From positions 1 through 33,662 of the forward strand of contig MVCR01000014.1 in NCBI GenBank assembly GCA_002050035.1: a stretch of 33,662 nucleotides of DNA, given 5' to 3'. A program made the position numbers and the translations under genes. The notes beneath the pieces are model-generated. The model worked only from the letters and a program-made list of their open reading frames with translations, had not been told where the DNA came from and made no database searches. This DNA comes from Planctomycetales bacterium 4484_113 (lineage in GTDB: Bacteria > 4484-113). This document shows, one piece after another, positions 1-7,561 of the stretch (the stretch's first letter is position 1; each line of letters opens with the position of its first letter).

Positions 1-139
1 TAACAGACGGCGAAGCGGCGTGCCCGGCGTGCAGTCGCGCGCGCTGAAAGCGGGAATCGCTGCGAAGAAAGAAGCTGACCTGCCCGGAGCCTGTTGCCGG
101 CGAATCCGCATCGCTTGCCGGCGAGGTTACGAAGTCATC
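1..139. other. Downstream flank, no recognised gene
   Basis: The left edge lies downstream of the first lipoprotein gene. I see no credible coding region in it. The ten bases TTGCCGGCGA occur twice, at 94-103 and 115-124, but I cannot assign a role to this short direct repeat. Confidence 0.4.
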
Positions 140-2773
140 CTACTCCTCTGGCCAGATCAAACCGTACTCGTCGTCGGCGCGGATGTAGATGAGCTCCTCC
201 GCAACACGGTTACCATACGCCATCGCCGGACGACCGGCGACCTGGGCAAGGGTGATGCCGTCGCTTACATCAGTTGCGGGGTCAACGGTAATCGGCTCAT
301 TCCACTCTGTTCCCTCCGCGTTCTTGGCTACGACATACTTGACGAAATAACAGATTGTCCCTGGCGTATGGCTGTATGCGATTGCCGGTCGTCCGTTAAT
401 CTCTGCAAGGCAGATTCTTCCCCCAGTCCCGACAACACCGCCAGCTTCAAGGCTGACAACCGTCACCACATCATCCCACTGAGAGCCGTCGGCATTAAGC
501 GCTCGCCGAAAGACCAGCTCATGCGGGAGTTCCCCGCCGATTTCTATCGCTACCGCCGGATTGCCGCCAATCAGAGCCATCGACGATCTGACGCCCATCT
601 TCTGCTGCGTGATGTCCATCGGCTCGCCCCACGATTCTCCCAGCGTGTCCAACGCCCGCACGAAGATGGTGCCGCCCCACCAGGTGTGCAGAATCGCTGG
701 CTTGCCGTCCGCGATAATCATGCTGGACTGGGCATTGGACGAACCACTGAGTGATGTCACCACGGTAGGAGTCAGAGGCCAAGTGCAACCCTCAACACAA
801 GTCGCCCGCATATAGAGGAGCTTGCAATCCTCGAGGTCGTCGTTGGAGAAAGCGACTGCCGGATAACCATCAACTTCGCAGACCCCGGGCGCGGTGGGAG
901 CTATGGTGAAACCGTCCCAGACCTTGTGGGCAACTCCCCAGATGCTGCCGGCCTCATCCTGGGCACGGCAGAAGGCGATGCGCCCGCCTTCTATCATATA
1001 CCCAACCGAGCTCGCCACCGCTGGCTTCCCGGCAACGATGCACATCAGGTTGTTTGAGTAGATGCCGATGGCACCAGTCTGGTTATGGCATTCACCCCAT
1101 TCGGCGCCCACGGCGTCCTTAGCACGCACGGAGTACGGCAGACTGTCCTCGTCTTTCGTGAAGACGATTACGGGACTGCCCTGAGCCACCAGCATACTGG
1201 GATGACTCGCGCCAACTGGCGCAGCGACGACTTTGAAACCAGAGCCCGCAGGGCTGACCTCAAGCGTGAACGGGAAGGTAGCGCTTCCCGCGGCATTCTC
1301 TGCTGTCAAGCTGGCTTCATAGCTGTCAGCGGCCAGCAGCTCCACCTTTACTTGTGGCCCGGACGTTTCAGGCGTATTCGGATTGGCTCCGCCATCGAAA
1401 TCCCACAGATAAGTGATTGGCTCATCTCCCGAAACCGTCGCGGTGAAAACCACCTCGTTGCCCTCGATTCCGCTCCTCGGCTGAACGTCAGCTATCTGCG
1501 GCGGCTGTGGTGGCGGCGTAACTGTAAGCTCGAAGCCGAAGGTATCCTCGCCAGCTTCATTCTCCGCGGTGACAGACGCGTCGTGATACTGCCCTTCGGC
1601 AAGGAGCGTCACCGTGACCTCCGGTGCGGTGGTTTCGGGTGTGTCTGGACTGGCACCGCCGTCGAAATCCCACCTGAAAGTGAACGGCGGCGTGCCGGTA
1701 AGGGTCACGGTGAACTTCACATCGCTGCCCGACTGCCCTTCGGTCGGGCTTACGCCTTCAATCTGCGGCGGCATGACGGTTACAGTGAGGGTAAAGTTGA
1801 AACTATCCTCGCCGAATGCATTGGTGGCGGTAAGCGACACCTGGTACTCGCCAACATCCCCTAGCGTGACCGTGGGATTGCGCGCATGGGAAGTACTTGG
1901 CTCCGCGGCTGTGCCGAAATTCCAGGTGTAGCTTATCGGCGGGGTTCCAGAAACGGAAGCGGTGAACTGCACTTCGGAGCCGGCAGCTCCCTCAGTCGGC
2001 GACACTCCAAGAATCTCCGGCGGCGACAAATCGACCGGCACCACATTGCTGGGCTCCCCCAGCCCGCCGTAGGCGTCAATGGGCACCACGCGGAAGAAGG
2101 AGAACCCTCCGAGGTCGAAGCTCGCGCTGAAAGCAAGTCTTCCGTTGGCTTGAGCATCCTTCAGCTCAACCTCCCCCACTCGCTCGAAGTCGTCTCCCAC
2201 CGCCACCTTCCCCTGCACTTCGTAGGCTTCGCAAGATACGAAGAAGTGCGCCGCCAGTGGTGTTATGTCCATTATGTTGATGACACCATCGCCGCTTCCA
2301 TCGATCCATTCGTTGGATTCGTCGACGGGCTCATTGAAATGCACCGCCAGCGGCGTGAGGTCGGAAACACCTACCAAACCGTCCTGATTGTAATCGCCGA
2401 CATTGACATAGTGCCAGGCAAGACTGACGGTGGTGGCAGTCACGCCGGTTACCGACAGGTCGGTCACGCGGTTGCTCTCGCCGATGGGAGGCGCGGCGAC
2501 GAGCTTTGAGGTTCCGCGTTCCGCGCTCTGTGTTCTGAGTTGATGGGCAAGCGCGGATCTCAGCTCGGAGAAGACTGCTTCGTCCACGCCTTCGGGAGTC
2601 GGCAAAGCGTCAAGCTCGGCGAGTGCTTCATTCAGGCTCACCGGCGCAGCGGAAGGACGAGAGTTGCTCCCCGATAGCGAGACGAGTGATGCTTCGCGGT
2701 GATGTCCCCCGCAGGACAGGAGCAGCAGCGCCGCCACGATGGCGATTCCTGCCCACAAACACGCAGCCTTCAT
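140..2773 (-). CDS. Surface lipoprotein: dockerin-like in FN3, three PKD domains, propeller
   Basis: The product is 877 residues and is probably exported and lipid-anchored. Residues 1-21 form a signal peptide ending in the lipobox LLSC, with Cys21 as lipidation site. Two EF-hand-like loops (GDYNQDG near 126 and DGSGDG near 158), each followed by a TPLAxHF helix, form a dockerin-like pair at 126-177. The flanking strands (about 102-122 and 184-248) look like one FN3 domain that the pair interrupts. Three PKD domains follow (about 250-335, 336-422, 423-507). Residues 510-877 hold repeats of the type G-x-PA-x-A ... RA-x-D-x-x-G-x-x-W, which suggests a beta-propeller. The start at 2773 is preferred over 2911 because it gives the signal peptide and has GAGGA-type sites upstream. 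Its paralogue is at 31290-33425. Cell-surface binding or carbohydrate interaction is inferred; no catalytic domain was recognised. Confidence 0.85.
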   Translation of the reverse strand: MKAACLWAGIAIVAALLLLSCGGHHREASLVSLSGSNSRPSAAPVSLNEALAELDALPTPEGVDEAVFSELRSALAHQLRTQSAERGTSKLVAAPPIGESNRVTDLSVTGVTATTVSLAWHYVNVGDYNQDGLVGVSDLTPLAVHFNEPVDESNEWIDGSGDGVINIMDITPLAAHFFVSCEAYEVQGKVAVGDDFERVGEVELKDAQANGRLAFSASFDLGGFSFFRVVPIDAYGGLGEPSNVVPVDLSPPEILGVSPTEGAAGSEVQFTASVSGTPPISYTWNFGTAAEPSTSHARNPTVTLGDVGEYQVSLTATNAFGEDSFNFTLTVTVMPPQIEGVSPTEGQSGSDVKFTVTLTGTPPFTFRWDFDGGASPDTPETTAPEVTVTLLAEGQYHDASVTAENEAGEDTFGFELTVTPPPQPPQIADVQPRSGIEGNEVVFTATVSGDEPITYLWDFDGGANPNTPETSGPQVKVELLAADSYEASLTAENAAGSATFPFTLEVSPAGSGFKVVAAPVGASHPSMLVAQGSPVIVFTKDEDSLPYSVRAKDAVGAEWGECHNQTGAIGIYSNNLMCIVAGKPAVASSVGYMIEGGRIAFCRAQDEAGSIWGVAHKVWDGFTIAPTAPGVCEVDGYPAVAFSNDDLEDCKLLYMRATCVEGCTWPLTPTVVTSLSGSSNAQSSMIIADGKPAILHTWWGGTIFVRALDTLGESWGEPMDITQQKMGVRSSMALIGGNPAVAIEIGGELPHELVFRRALNADGSQWDDVVTVVSLEAGGVVGTGGRICLAEINGRPAIAYSHTPGTICYFVKYVVAKNAEGTEWNEPITVDPATDVSDGITLAQVAGRPAMAYGNRVAEELIYIRADDEYGLIWPEE

Positions 2774-2813
2774 TCCTCTATTGTCCTCCCGCAGAAGGTG
2801 TCTACCGCTTTGT

Positions 2814-2819
2814 ATTATA
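2814..2819 (-). promoter_or_regulatory. -10 box for the first lipoprotein gene
   Basis: A perfect TATAAT on the minus strand lies about 40 bases before the ATG at 2773. The implied leader contains the ribosome binding site, so this gene is not leaderless. Confidence 0.5.
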
Positions 2820-2966
2820 CCGCCGAATACCGCCAACGAGACACCTTCCGAACTTCCGGTAATGCCTGGCACAGCGACTTCACGAGCGCACAGCGTGGTC
2901 TTTGGAAGCACACAGAATCGAGGGGTATCCGTGTGCCTGCGCCGATGGCGCAGCGGCGTTAGCTTG

Positions 2967-2975
2967 TGCTATAAG
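2967..2975 (+). promoter_or_regulatory. Extended -10 box for pncC
   Basis: TGcTATAAG is an extended -10 element. It would start transcription near 2982 and give a leader of about 34 bases that contains GGAGG at 3002-3006. Confidence 0.45.
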
Positions 2976-3015
2976 TGTAGAGAAGACTACGAACTCCCGA
3001 TGGAGGATGGATGCG

Positions 3016-3510
3016 ATGGTAATAGTGCCTGAAGAGGGAATGAGCCTCGCTGAGAAGGCGTATGCGGCGTTTCTTAACGCCGGAAAAACGCTGGCGACGG
3101 CGGAAAGCTGCACCGGCGGGCTCCTGTCGTCCGCGCTGACGAAGCTCCCCGGCGTCTCAGACATCTATCTGGGCGGCGTGGTCGCCTACTCCAACCTGGC
3201 GAAGGAACGGCTGCTGGGAGTCTCGCCGGATACTATCAAAGAAAAAGGCGCGGTTTCGGAGGAAGTGGCGGCGCAGCTCGCCACCGGCGTGCGGGAGAAG
3301 CTCTCGGCGGATGTGGGTGTGGGAATCACCGGAATCGCCGGCCCCAGTGGGGGCACCGACGAAAAGCCGGTCGGGCTGGTCTATGCCGGATTCACCGACG
3401 GCAAGCAGCATATCGTGCGCGAGTATCGCTTCGAGGGAACCCGCGAGGAGATTCGGCAGGCGACGGTGGACGCGGTGCTGACCGAACTCGCGCAGCTCGC
3501 GAAAGGATAG
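3016..3510 (+). CDS. pncC: Nicotinamide-nucleotide amidohydrolase (CinA C-terminal domain)
   Basis: This stand-alone CinA C-terminal domain protein of about 164 residues is expected to hydrolyse nicotinamide mononucleotide to nicotinic acid mononucleotide in the cytoplasm, recycling NAD breakdown products. The family motifs are present: AESCTGG near the N-terminus, the GGVVAYSN segment, and [18 protein letters not shown] in the second half. The N-terminal MoCF-like domain of full CinA is absent, as is usual for PncC. Upstream in-frame starts at 2902 and 3007 exist, but GGAGG at 3002-3006 sits nine bases before the ATG at 3016. It shares NAD metabolism with nadA at 30203, but the two are not in one operon. 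Confidence 0.88.
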   Translation: MVIVPEEGMSLAEKAYAAFLNAGKTLATAESCTGGLLSSALTKLPGVSDIYLGGVVAYSNLAKERLLGVSPDTIKEKGAVSEEVAAQLATGVREKLSADVGVGITGIAGPSGGTDEKPVGLVYAGFTDGKQHIVREYRFEGTREEIRQATVDAVLTELAQLAKG

Positions 3511-3542
3511 ACATCTCCGCCGTGTTCTCTTCCACAATGGAC

Positions 3543-3572
3543 GACGGGCGTCCCCGCCCGTCATTGCCTTTT
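3543..3572 (+). terminator. pncC: Hairpin with T-rich tail after pncC
   Basis: GACGGGCG (3543-3550) pairs perfectly with CGCCCGTC (3555-3562) around a four-base loop. The sequence ATTGCCTTTT follows, so it fits an intrinsic terminator. It could equally be one copy of a dispersed GC-rich palindrome. Confidence 0.5.
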
Positions 3573-3624
3573 CTGAGTACGCGAGGCTTACCCGCCTGTG
3601 GAGGGCTGGCCCGCGCCGCCCCTC

Positions 3625-3642
3625 TGCTACAATCGCGCCATG
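3625..3642 (+). promoter_or_regulatory. trmO: Leaderless promoter of trmO
   Basis: The extended -10 box TGcTACAAT is followed by six bases (cgcgcc) and the ATG at 3640. The predicted transcription start therefore falls on the start codon. The same 18 bases occur at pmbA (20176-20193). Confidence 0.6.
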
Positions 3643-4143
3643 GACGCTCCCCACTTACGCGACTGGACGATGCGCCCCATCGGGGTGATTCACACGCCCT
3701 TCAATGCCATGGCGAATACGCCTATTCAACCGACCGCTACGGAATCCGCGCATGGCACGGTCGAGGTATTTCCCCAGTTTGCCGAAGGGCTCGCCGACCT
3801 TGAGGGCTTTTCGCACATCTACCTCATCTACATCTTCCACAAGGCGAAAGGATACCGGCTCCAGGTGGTGCCCTACCTCGACGATGTGGAGCGCGGGCTT
3901 TTTGCCACCCGAGCGCCGGGACGACCGAATCCGTTGGGGCTTTCTATCGTGCGTCTGCATTCGCGGCGCGAGAACATCCTGGAAGTAAGCCGCCTGGATA
4001 TTCTCGATGGCACGCCGCTTCTGGACATCAAACCGTATGTGCCCTTCTTCGACGAGGACAGCGAAATCCGCACCGGCTGGCTGGAGAACGCCCCCGGCAG
4101 GAAGCAGCCAAAGCGCTGGAAGGACGATGGGAGATTCGGCTAG
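3640..4143 (+). CDS. trmO: tRNA (N6-threonylcarbamoyladenosine-37 N6)-methyltransferase TrmO
   Basis: This 167-residue protein belongs to the TsaA/YaeB (TrmO) family, which uses S-adenosylmethionine to methylate t6A37 in certain tRNAs. The N-terminus MRPIGVIHTPF and the block RGLFATRAPGRPNPLGLS match the family signature (typically FATRSPxRPNPIGLS). DIKPYVPFFD is the usual C-terminal motif. The protein lacks the extra C-terminal domain of the E. coli enzyme, as many bacterial and archaeal homologues do. The start at 3640 is chosen because an extended -10 box lies exactly six bases upstream; an internal ATG at 3670 is possible. It converges with rarA. Confidence 0.85.
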   Translation: MDAPHLRDWTMRPIGVIHTPFNAMANTPIQPTATESAHGTVEVFPQFAEGLADLEGFSHIYLIYIFHKAKGYRLQVVPYLDDVERGLFATRAPGRPNPLGLSIVRLHSRRENILEVSRLDILDGTPLLDIKPYVPFFDEDSEIRTGWLENAPGRKQPKRWKDDGRFG

Positions 4144-4244
4144 GGGGCGTTTCTGCCTGTGGTTGAAGGAGCGGAGGACTCGTACCATGGGCAAGCATAA
4201 CCACAGCCCACTTGTCGCACTACTGGCACCAGGGCAAGCCAGCA

Positions 4245-5765
4245 CTAGCGTTTCCTGCTCATTCCCTTTCCCCAGCGGCGCTCTAGAAGTTCCTTGACCT
4301 TCTTCTCGGCGCCCTCATCCTTGGGGAAGTAGAAGCGCTTGCCGGCGAGCTTCTCCGGCAGGTAATTCTCAGCGATGAAGCCGCCGAGGATGTCTTCTTG
4401 CTCGGCTTGCGCTTCGCTGGTTGTTGGTCTTTGATTGTTGGTTTTTGGTGTGCGGTCTTTCTCTTTGCCGACACCTGACCGCTCACTCGCCTCGGCTGGC
4501 AAATCCCTGACGCCTTTCTTATGCGGATAGTTGTAACCCTCGCCGTATCCGAGCTCCTTCATCAGCGAAGTTACCGGATTGCGAATGAAAAGCGGCACCG
4601 GCTCGGCGCCATACTCGGCTACTGCTTTCTTCGCCGCGGTCTGGGCGAGATAGGCGGTATTGCTCTTCGGCGCCGCCGCGAGATATATCGTAAGCTCCGC
4701 CAGCGCGCAGTCGCACTCCGGCATCCCGACAAGCTCCACCGTGCGGAAGGTCTCCGTCGCCAGCACCAGCGCAAAGGGGTCCGCCAGCCCAATGTCCTCG
4801 CTCGCCATCCGCACCAGCCGCCGCGCGATGTATTTCGGGTCCTCGCCTGCCTCAAGCATTCGGTTTAAGTAGTAGAGCGCGGCGTCGGGGTCGCTTCCGC
4901 GAATGGACTTATGCAGCGCCGAGACGAGGTTATAATGCTCCTCGCCGGTCTTGTCGTATAAGAGCTCGCGCCGCGTCAGCACTTGCTGCAAGAAGTCCAT
5001 ATCTATGCGCAGCCCTTTCCGCTTCTTCGCAGGCTTGCCCGGCTTGGCTGTCTTGGCGGGCTTTTTCTTCGCCAGCAAATCCGCCGCCAGCTCAATCGCG
5101 TTCAGCGCGAATCGTGCATCGCCGTCCGCAGCCCGCGCGAGATACATAAGCGCATCGTCGTCCAAAGAGATTCCGGCATCGCCGAGCCCCCGCTCCTTAT
5201 CGGTAAGCACCGCGCGGAGAATCTCCGCGATATTCTCATCGGTCAGGCGATTCAGCACCAGCACCTTGCAGCGCGACAGCAGCGGCGAGATGACTTCGAA
5301 GCTCGGGTTCTCCGTCGTCGCGCCGAGGAGCACAATCGTCCCGCGCTCCACATGCGGCAGAAACGCGTCCTGCTGCGCCTTGTTGAAGCGGTGGATCTCA
5401 TCGATGAAGAGAATCGTCGGACGGTTGAAGAGGCGGCGGCTGCGGTCGGCGAACTCGATAACCTCGCGCACTTCCTTGACCCCGCTGGTAACCGCGCTCA
5501 TACGCACGAATTCGTAGGCAGGCAGCCGTCCGAGGATGTAGGCGAGCGTGGTCTTGCCGCTTCCGGGCGGCCCCCAGAAGATGAGCGACGGCACTTTGCC
5601 GCTCTCGATGATGCGGCGGAGAAGCCCGTCCGCGCCGGTGAGGTGCTCCTGCCCCACGAATTCGTCGAGCGTTCGCGGTCGCATCCGGTCCGCCAGCGGT
5701 GCCCGTGCGAGGTCGGCCTCGGACGGTATCGAAGCTGTCTGCCCGCCTGACTCCTTCTCGGTCAC
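4245..5765 (-). CDS. rarA: Replication-associated recombination protein A (MgsA/RarA AAA+ ATPase)
   Basis: This AAA+ ATPase of the clamp-loader-like RarA/WRNIP1 family acts at stalled replication forks. Walker A is GPPGSGKT at residues 65-72 and Walker B is ILFIDEIHRF near 118-127; the C-terminal MgsA-type domain ends in NYLPEKLAGKRFYFP. At 506 residues it is longer than the usual 420-450. Two low-complexity insertions explain this: a Lys/Ala/Pro-rich stretch at about 231-251, and a segment at about 420-458, just after GYNYPHKKG, encoded by a T/G-biased tract on the plus strand. The GTG start at 5765 is six bases after an extended -10 box, so the mRNA is probably leaderless. Confidence 0.9.
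   Translation of the reverse strand: MTEKESGGQTASIPSEADLARAPLADRMRPRTLDEFVGQEHLTGADGLLRRIIESGKVPSLIFWGPPGSGKTTLAYILGRLPAYEFVRMSAVTSGVKEVREVIEFADRSRRLFNRPTILFIDEIHRFNKAQQDAFLPHVERGTIVLLGATTENPSFEVISPLLSRCKVLVLNRLTDENIAEILRAVLTDKERGLGDAGISLDDDALMYLARAADGDARFALNAIELAADLLAKKKPAKTAKPGKPAKKRKGLRIDMDFLQQVLTRRELLYDKTGEEHYNLVSALHKSIRGSDPDAALYYLNRMLEAGEDPKYIARRLVRMASEDIGLADPFALVLATETFRTVELVGMPECDCALAELTIYLAAAPKSNTAYLAQTAAKKAVAEYGAEPVPLFIRNPVTSLMKELGYGEGYNYPHKKGVRDLPAEASERSGVGKEKDRTPKTNNQRPTTSEAQAEQEDILGGFIAENYLPEKLAGKRFYFPKDEGAEKKVKELLERRWGKGMSRKR
4418..4452 (+). repeat. T/G simple-sequence tract inside rarA
   Basis: The plus strand is almost purely T and G here, with repeated TTGTTGG and GGTCTTTG words. 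On the coding strand it gives an Asn/Gln/Arg/Pro/Thr peptide that family members lack. It looks like a simple-sequence insertion that kept the reading frame. Confidence 0.55.
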
Positions 5766-5780
5766 ACATCTATTCTATCA
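5763..5780 (-). promoter_or_regulatory. rarA: Leaderless promoter of rarA
   Basis: The minus strand reads TGaTAGAAT, then six bases (agatgt), then the GTG start at 5765. There is no Shine-Dalgarno site, so a leaderless transcript is predicted. Confidence 0.6.
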
Positions 5781-5790
5781 GCATCCGCGT

Positions 5791-5944
5791 TGTAGGGCGG
5801 GTCTCCATCTGCCGCCTTCGCTACTTGTTGGGTATCGATGAAGGGCACGGCGTGCCGTGCCCCTACAGTTCGCATCGGGGGATTTACTCTCCCCACATAG
5901 TCATTGGGGAAGGGAAGTAGGCGGGGCACGGGTCCCTGCCCTAC
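5791..5944. repeat. Mosaic of GC-rich palindromic repeat pieces
   Basis: This non-coding stretch between rarA and the CPBP gene holds TGTAGGGCGGGTCTCCA at 5791-5807. It also holds a near-perfect palindrome, GGGCACGGC (5843-5851) with GCCGTGCCC (5854-5862) followed by CCTACAG, and a related GGGGCACGGGTCCCTGCCCTACAG-like end (from 5923). The shared (TGTAGG)GGC...GCC(CCTACA) pattern resembles dispersed REP-like elements of many environmental bacteria. The TAG stop of the CPBP gene lies in the last piece. Confidence 0.55.
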
Positions 5945-6618
5945 AGATGACCCGTAACAACGAACCTTCCAAACCATATCAGCAGATACGCATTCGCGCC
6001 CGCATGCAGCGCCCAGGGAATCATCAAGCCGCGAGTCGCCAGCGCGATGTATCCGAAGACGATGCCGGCGAAGAAAACCACCAGCGACGCCAGCCAGAGG
6101 TCGCTGAACATCAGCGCAATCGGCATCACGTGGAATCCCGCGTAGAGAACCGCCTGCACCACATTGGGAATGGCGGCGCCGGAAGTGTCGCCTGCGAGCA
6201 GCGGGAGCGCTCGACCCCGCCAGAGCGCCTCTTCCGCCAGCGGATTGGCGAGCCCGAAGTAGATGGCGATGGGGATGTAGGTCTTCGCGTTGACCCCCAG
6301 TGCCGCTAGCGGCGCAGTCGTCACATCGGGAAGCACGCTTGCGGGAAGCACCGGAACGACGAGCTCCATTGCTGCCCAGGTGAGGAAGCACCCGCCGGCG
6401 GCCGCGAACACCCAAAGCTCCCACCGCTTCGGATTAAACGACGGCGCGCGCTCTGACCGCAGGAGCATCCAGCCGCCCCCGCAGAGCGCCAGGTGATAGA
6501 CGACCATCGTGAGCAGCGCATTCTTGAAGACGAACAGTCCCAGCGCCACCCAGAGGTAAACCAGGGCGCACCAGAGGACGAGGCGGAGCCAAGGATTTCG
6601 CGCCTGCACGCCTTGCAC
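5941..6618 (-). CDS. CPBP-family intramembrane metalloprotease (CAAX/Rce1-like)
   Basis: This 225-residue multi-pass membrane protein carries the three CPBP (Abi/Rce1) motifs in order. EEALWRGRAL supplies the paired glutamates and arginine, AGFHVMPI the first histidine region, and ALHAGANA the second. About seven hydrophobic segments are visible. Members cleave prenylated or other membrane peptides, or have unknown substrates; the substrate here cannot be inferred. The GTG start at 6618 lies six bases after TATCAT. An overlapping ORF in another frame (5762-6424) is a shadow. The 3' end runs into the palindromic repeat mosaic. Confidence 0.82.
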   Translation of the reverse strand: MQGVQARNPWLRLVLWCALVYLWVALGLFVFKNALLTMVVYHLALCGGGWMLLRSERAPSFNPKRWELWVFAAAGGCFLTWAAMELVVPVLPASVLPDVTTAPLAALGVNAKTYIPIAIYFGLANPLAEEALWRGRALPLLAGDTSGAAIPNVVQAVLYAGFHVMPIALMFSDLWLASLVVFFAGIVFGYIALATRGLMIPWALHAGANAYLLIWFGRFVVTGHL

Positions 6619-6630
6619 GCACTTATGATA
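6616..6630 (-). promoter_or_regulatory. Probable leaderless promoter of the CPBP gene
   Basis: TATCAT at 6625-6630 (minus strand) is followed by six bases and the GTG at 6618. It lacks the TG extension, so it is weaker than its counterparts at rarA and clpX. Confidence 0.4.
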
Positions 6631-6670
6631 GCCGAAGCCGGTGCCCCGCCGCGCGGCACTTCCTTTCCGC

Positions 6671-6676
6671 TATAAT
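6671..6676 (+). promoter_or_regulatory. cdsA: -10 box for cdsA
   Basis: A perfect TATAAT lies 16 bases before the ATG at 6693. The short predicted leader contains GAGGGAG, a good ribosome binding site. It faces the divergent CPBP promoter 41 bases away. Confidence 0.5.
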
Positions 6677-6692
6677 CGCGGCGAGGGAGCGA

Positions 6693-7559
6693 ATGGTGAT
6701 TCGCATAATTTCCGGCGTTGTCGGCGCAGTGATTCTGCTGGGGCTCTTGATGCTTCCGCAGCCGATTCCGCCGATACTGGTCATCCTCGCCGGGCTCTTC
6801 GCCGCCTACGAATTCATCGTCCTCACCCGCGCGAAATGGGGATTCGTCGCGGGGGGATTGCTGTTGAGCGCGCTTGTGCTGGCGCTGCTGGCGTTGACGG
6901 CAATGTTGACTGGGGAAGATATCAGTGCCCGGTTCAATCTGTGGGGGCTGATAATAACCTCCCTGCTGTTTCTGCAACTAGTACTCGTGCTGAGATTGAT
7001 CAACGGGGTTCAACGCGCTCGACCGATGCCCGCATCTTGGACCGTGCTCTGGGGGCTTCCTCTTCTGGTGGCGTGGCCGTTCACACTCCTTGCCTATTTG
7101 GCGTGGGTGCCTGCCCCTTTGAGTGCTGGAATCCTGGTCATCATTCTGGCGCTGGCGTGGTCTGCAGACACGGGCGCCTTCGTCTGCGGGAAGCTCTTCG
7201 GCAAGCGCAAGCTGATTCCGAAAGTGAGTCCCGGCAAGACCTGGGAAGGATACATTGGCGGCTGTTTCGCGGTGTCCACTGTGCTCTTCGTCGTGGCGTT
7301 ACTGGCTCCCTCCTATCATAGCTTCGTTTTCATCCCGCGGGTGTTCTTTCATGCCTCAGTTGGCGCGACCGCCCTTTACTCTTTGGCTTTGGGCTTCGTT
7401 CTTGGGACTGCTGCTTTGATTGGCGACCTCGCGTTTTCGGCTGTGAAGCGTGCTCGCGGCGTGAAGGAAAGTGGGACTTTCTTGCCTGGACACGGAGGGA
7501 TTCTCGATCGTATCGATGGATTGGTCTTCTTCCGACAATTGCCATCCTCGCAGTCCTAG
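6693..7559 (+). CDS. cdsA: Phosphatidate cytidylyltransferase, 3' end truncated
   Basis: CdsA makes CDP-diacylglycerol from CTP and phosphatidate, the precursor of membrane phospholipids. The protein has about eight membrane segments, the SADTGAF motif, KVSPGKTWEG, and the family signature ending in PGHGGILDRIDGLVF. In the signature the usual Lys-Asp is Lys-Glu (GVKESG). After DGLVF at about 7530, where the family normally continues for 15-30 more hydrophobic residues, it runs into an unrelated tail (FRQLPSSQS) and stops. The same bases in another frame encode the expected hydrophobic start of RseP. The junction therefore looks like a deletion joining the two genes. The start has GAGGGAG five to ten bases upstream. 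Confidence 0.85.
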   Translation: MVIRIISGVVGAVILLGLLMLPQPIPPILVILAGLFAAYEFIVLTRAKWGFVAGGLLLSALVLALLALTAMLTGEDISARFNLWGLIITSLLFLQLVLVLRLINGVQRARPMPASWTVLWGLPLLVAWPFTLLAYLAWVPAPLSAGILVIILALAWSADTGAFVCGKLFGKRKLIPKVSPGKTWEGYIGGCFAVSTVLFVVALLAPSYHSFVFIPRVFFHASVGATALYSLALGFVLGTAALIGDLAFSAVKRARGVKESGTFLPGHGGILDRIDGLVFFRQLPSSQS

Positions 7560-7561
7560 CG

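Noticed and set aside
20-754. 244-codon plus-strand ORF at the left edge
   Set aside because: It lies antisense to the propeller part of the first lipoprotein and has an implausible Arg/His-rich composition and no recognisable motifs.
4157-4206. Inverted repeat CTGTGGTT / AACCACAG between trmO and rarA as a terminator
   Set aside because: The 8-bp stem has a 34-base loop and no T-run, so it may be chance.
5762-6424. 220-codon minus-strand ORF overlapping the CPBP gene
   Set aside because: The CPBP frame carries all family motifs, while this frame has none and runs through palindromic repeats.
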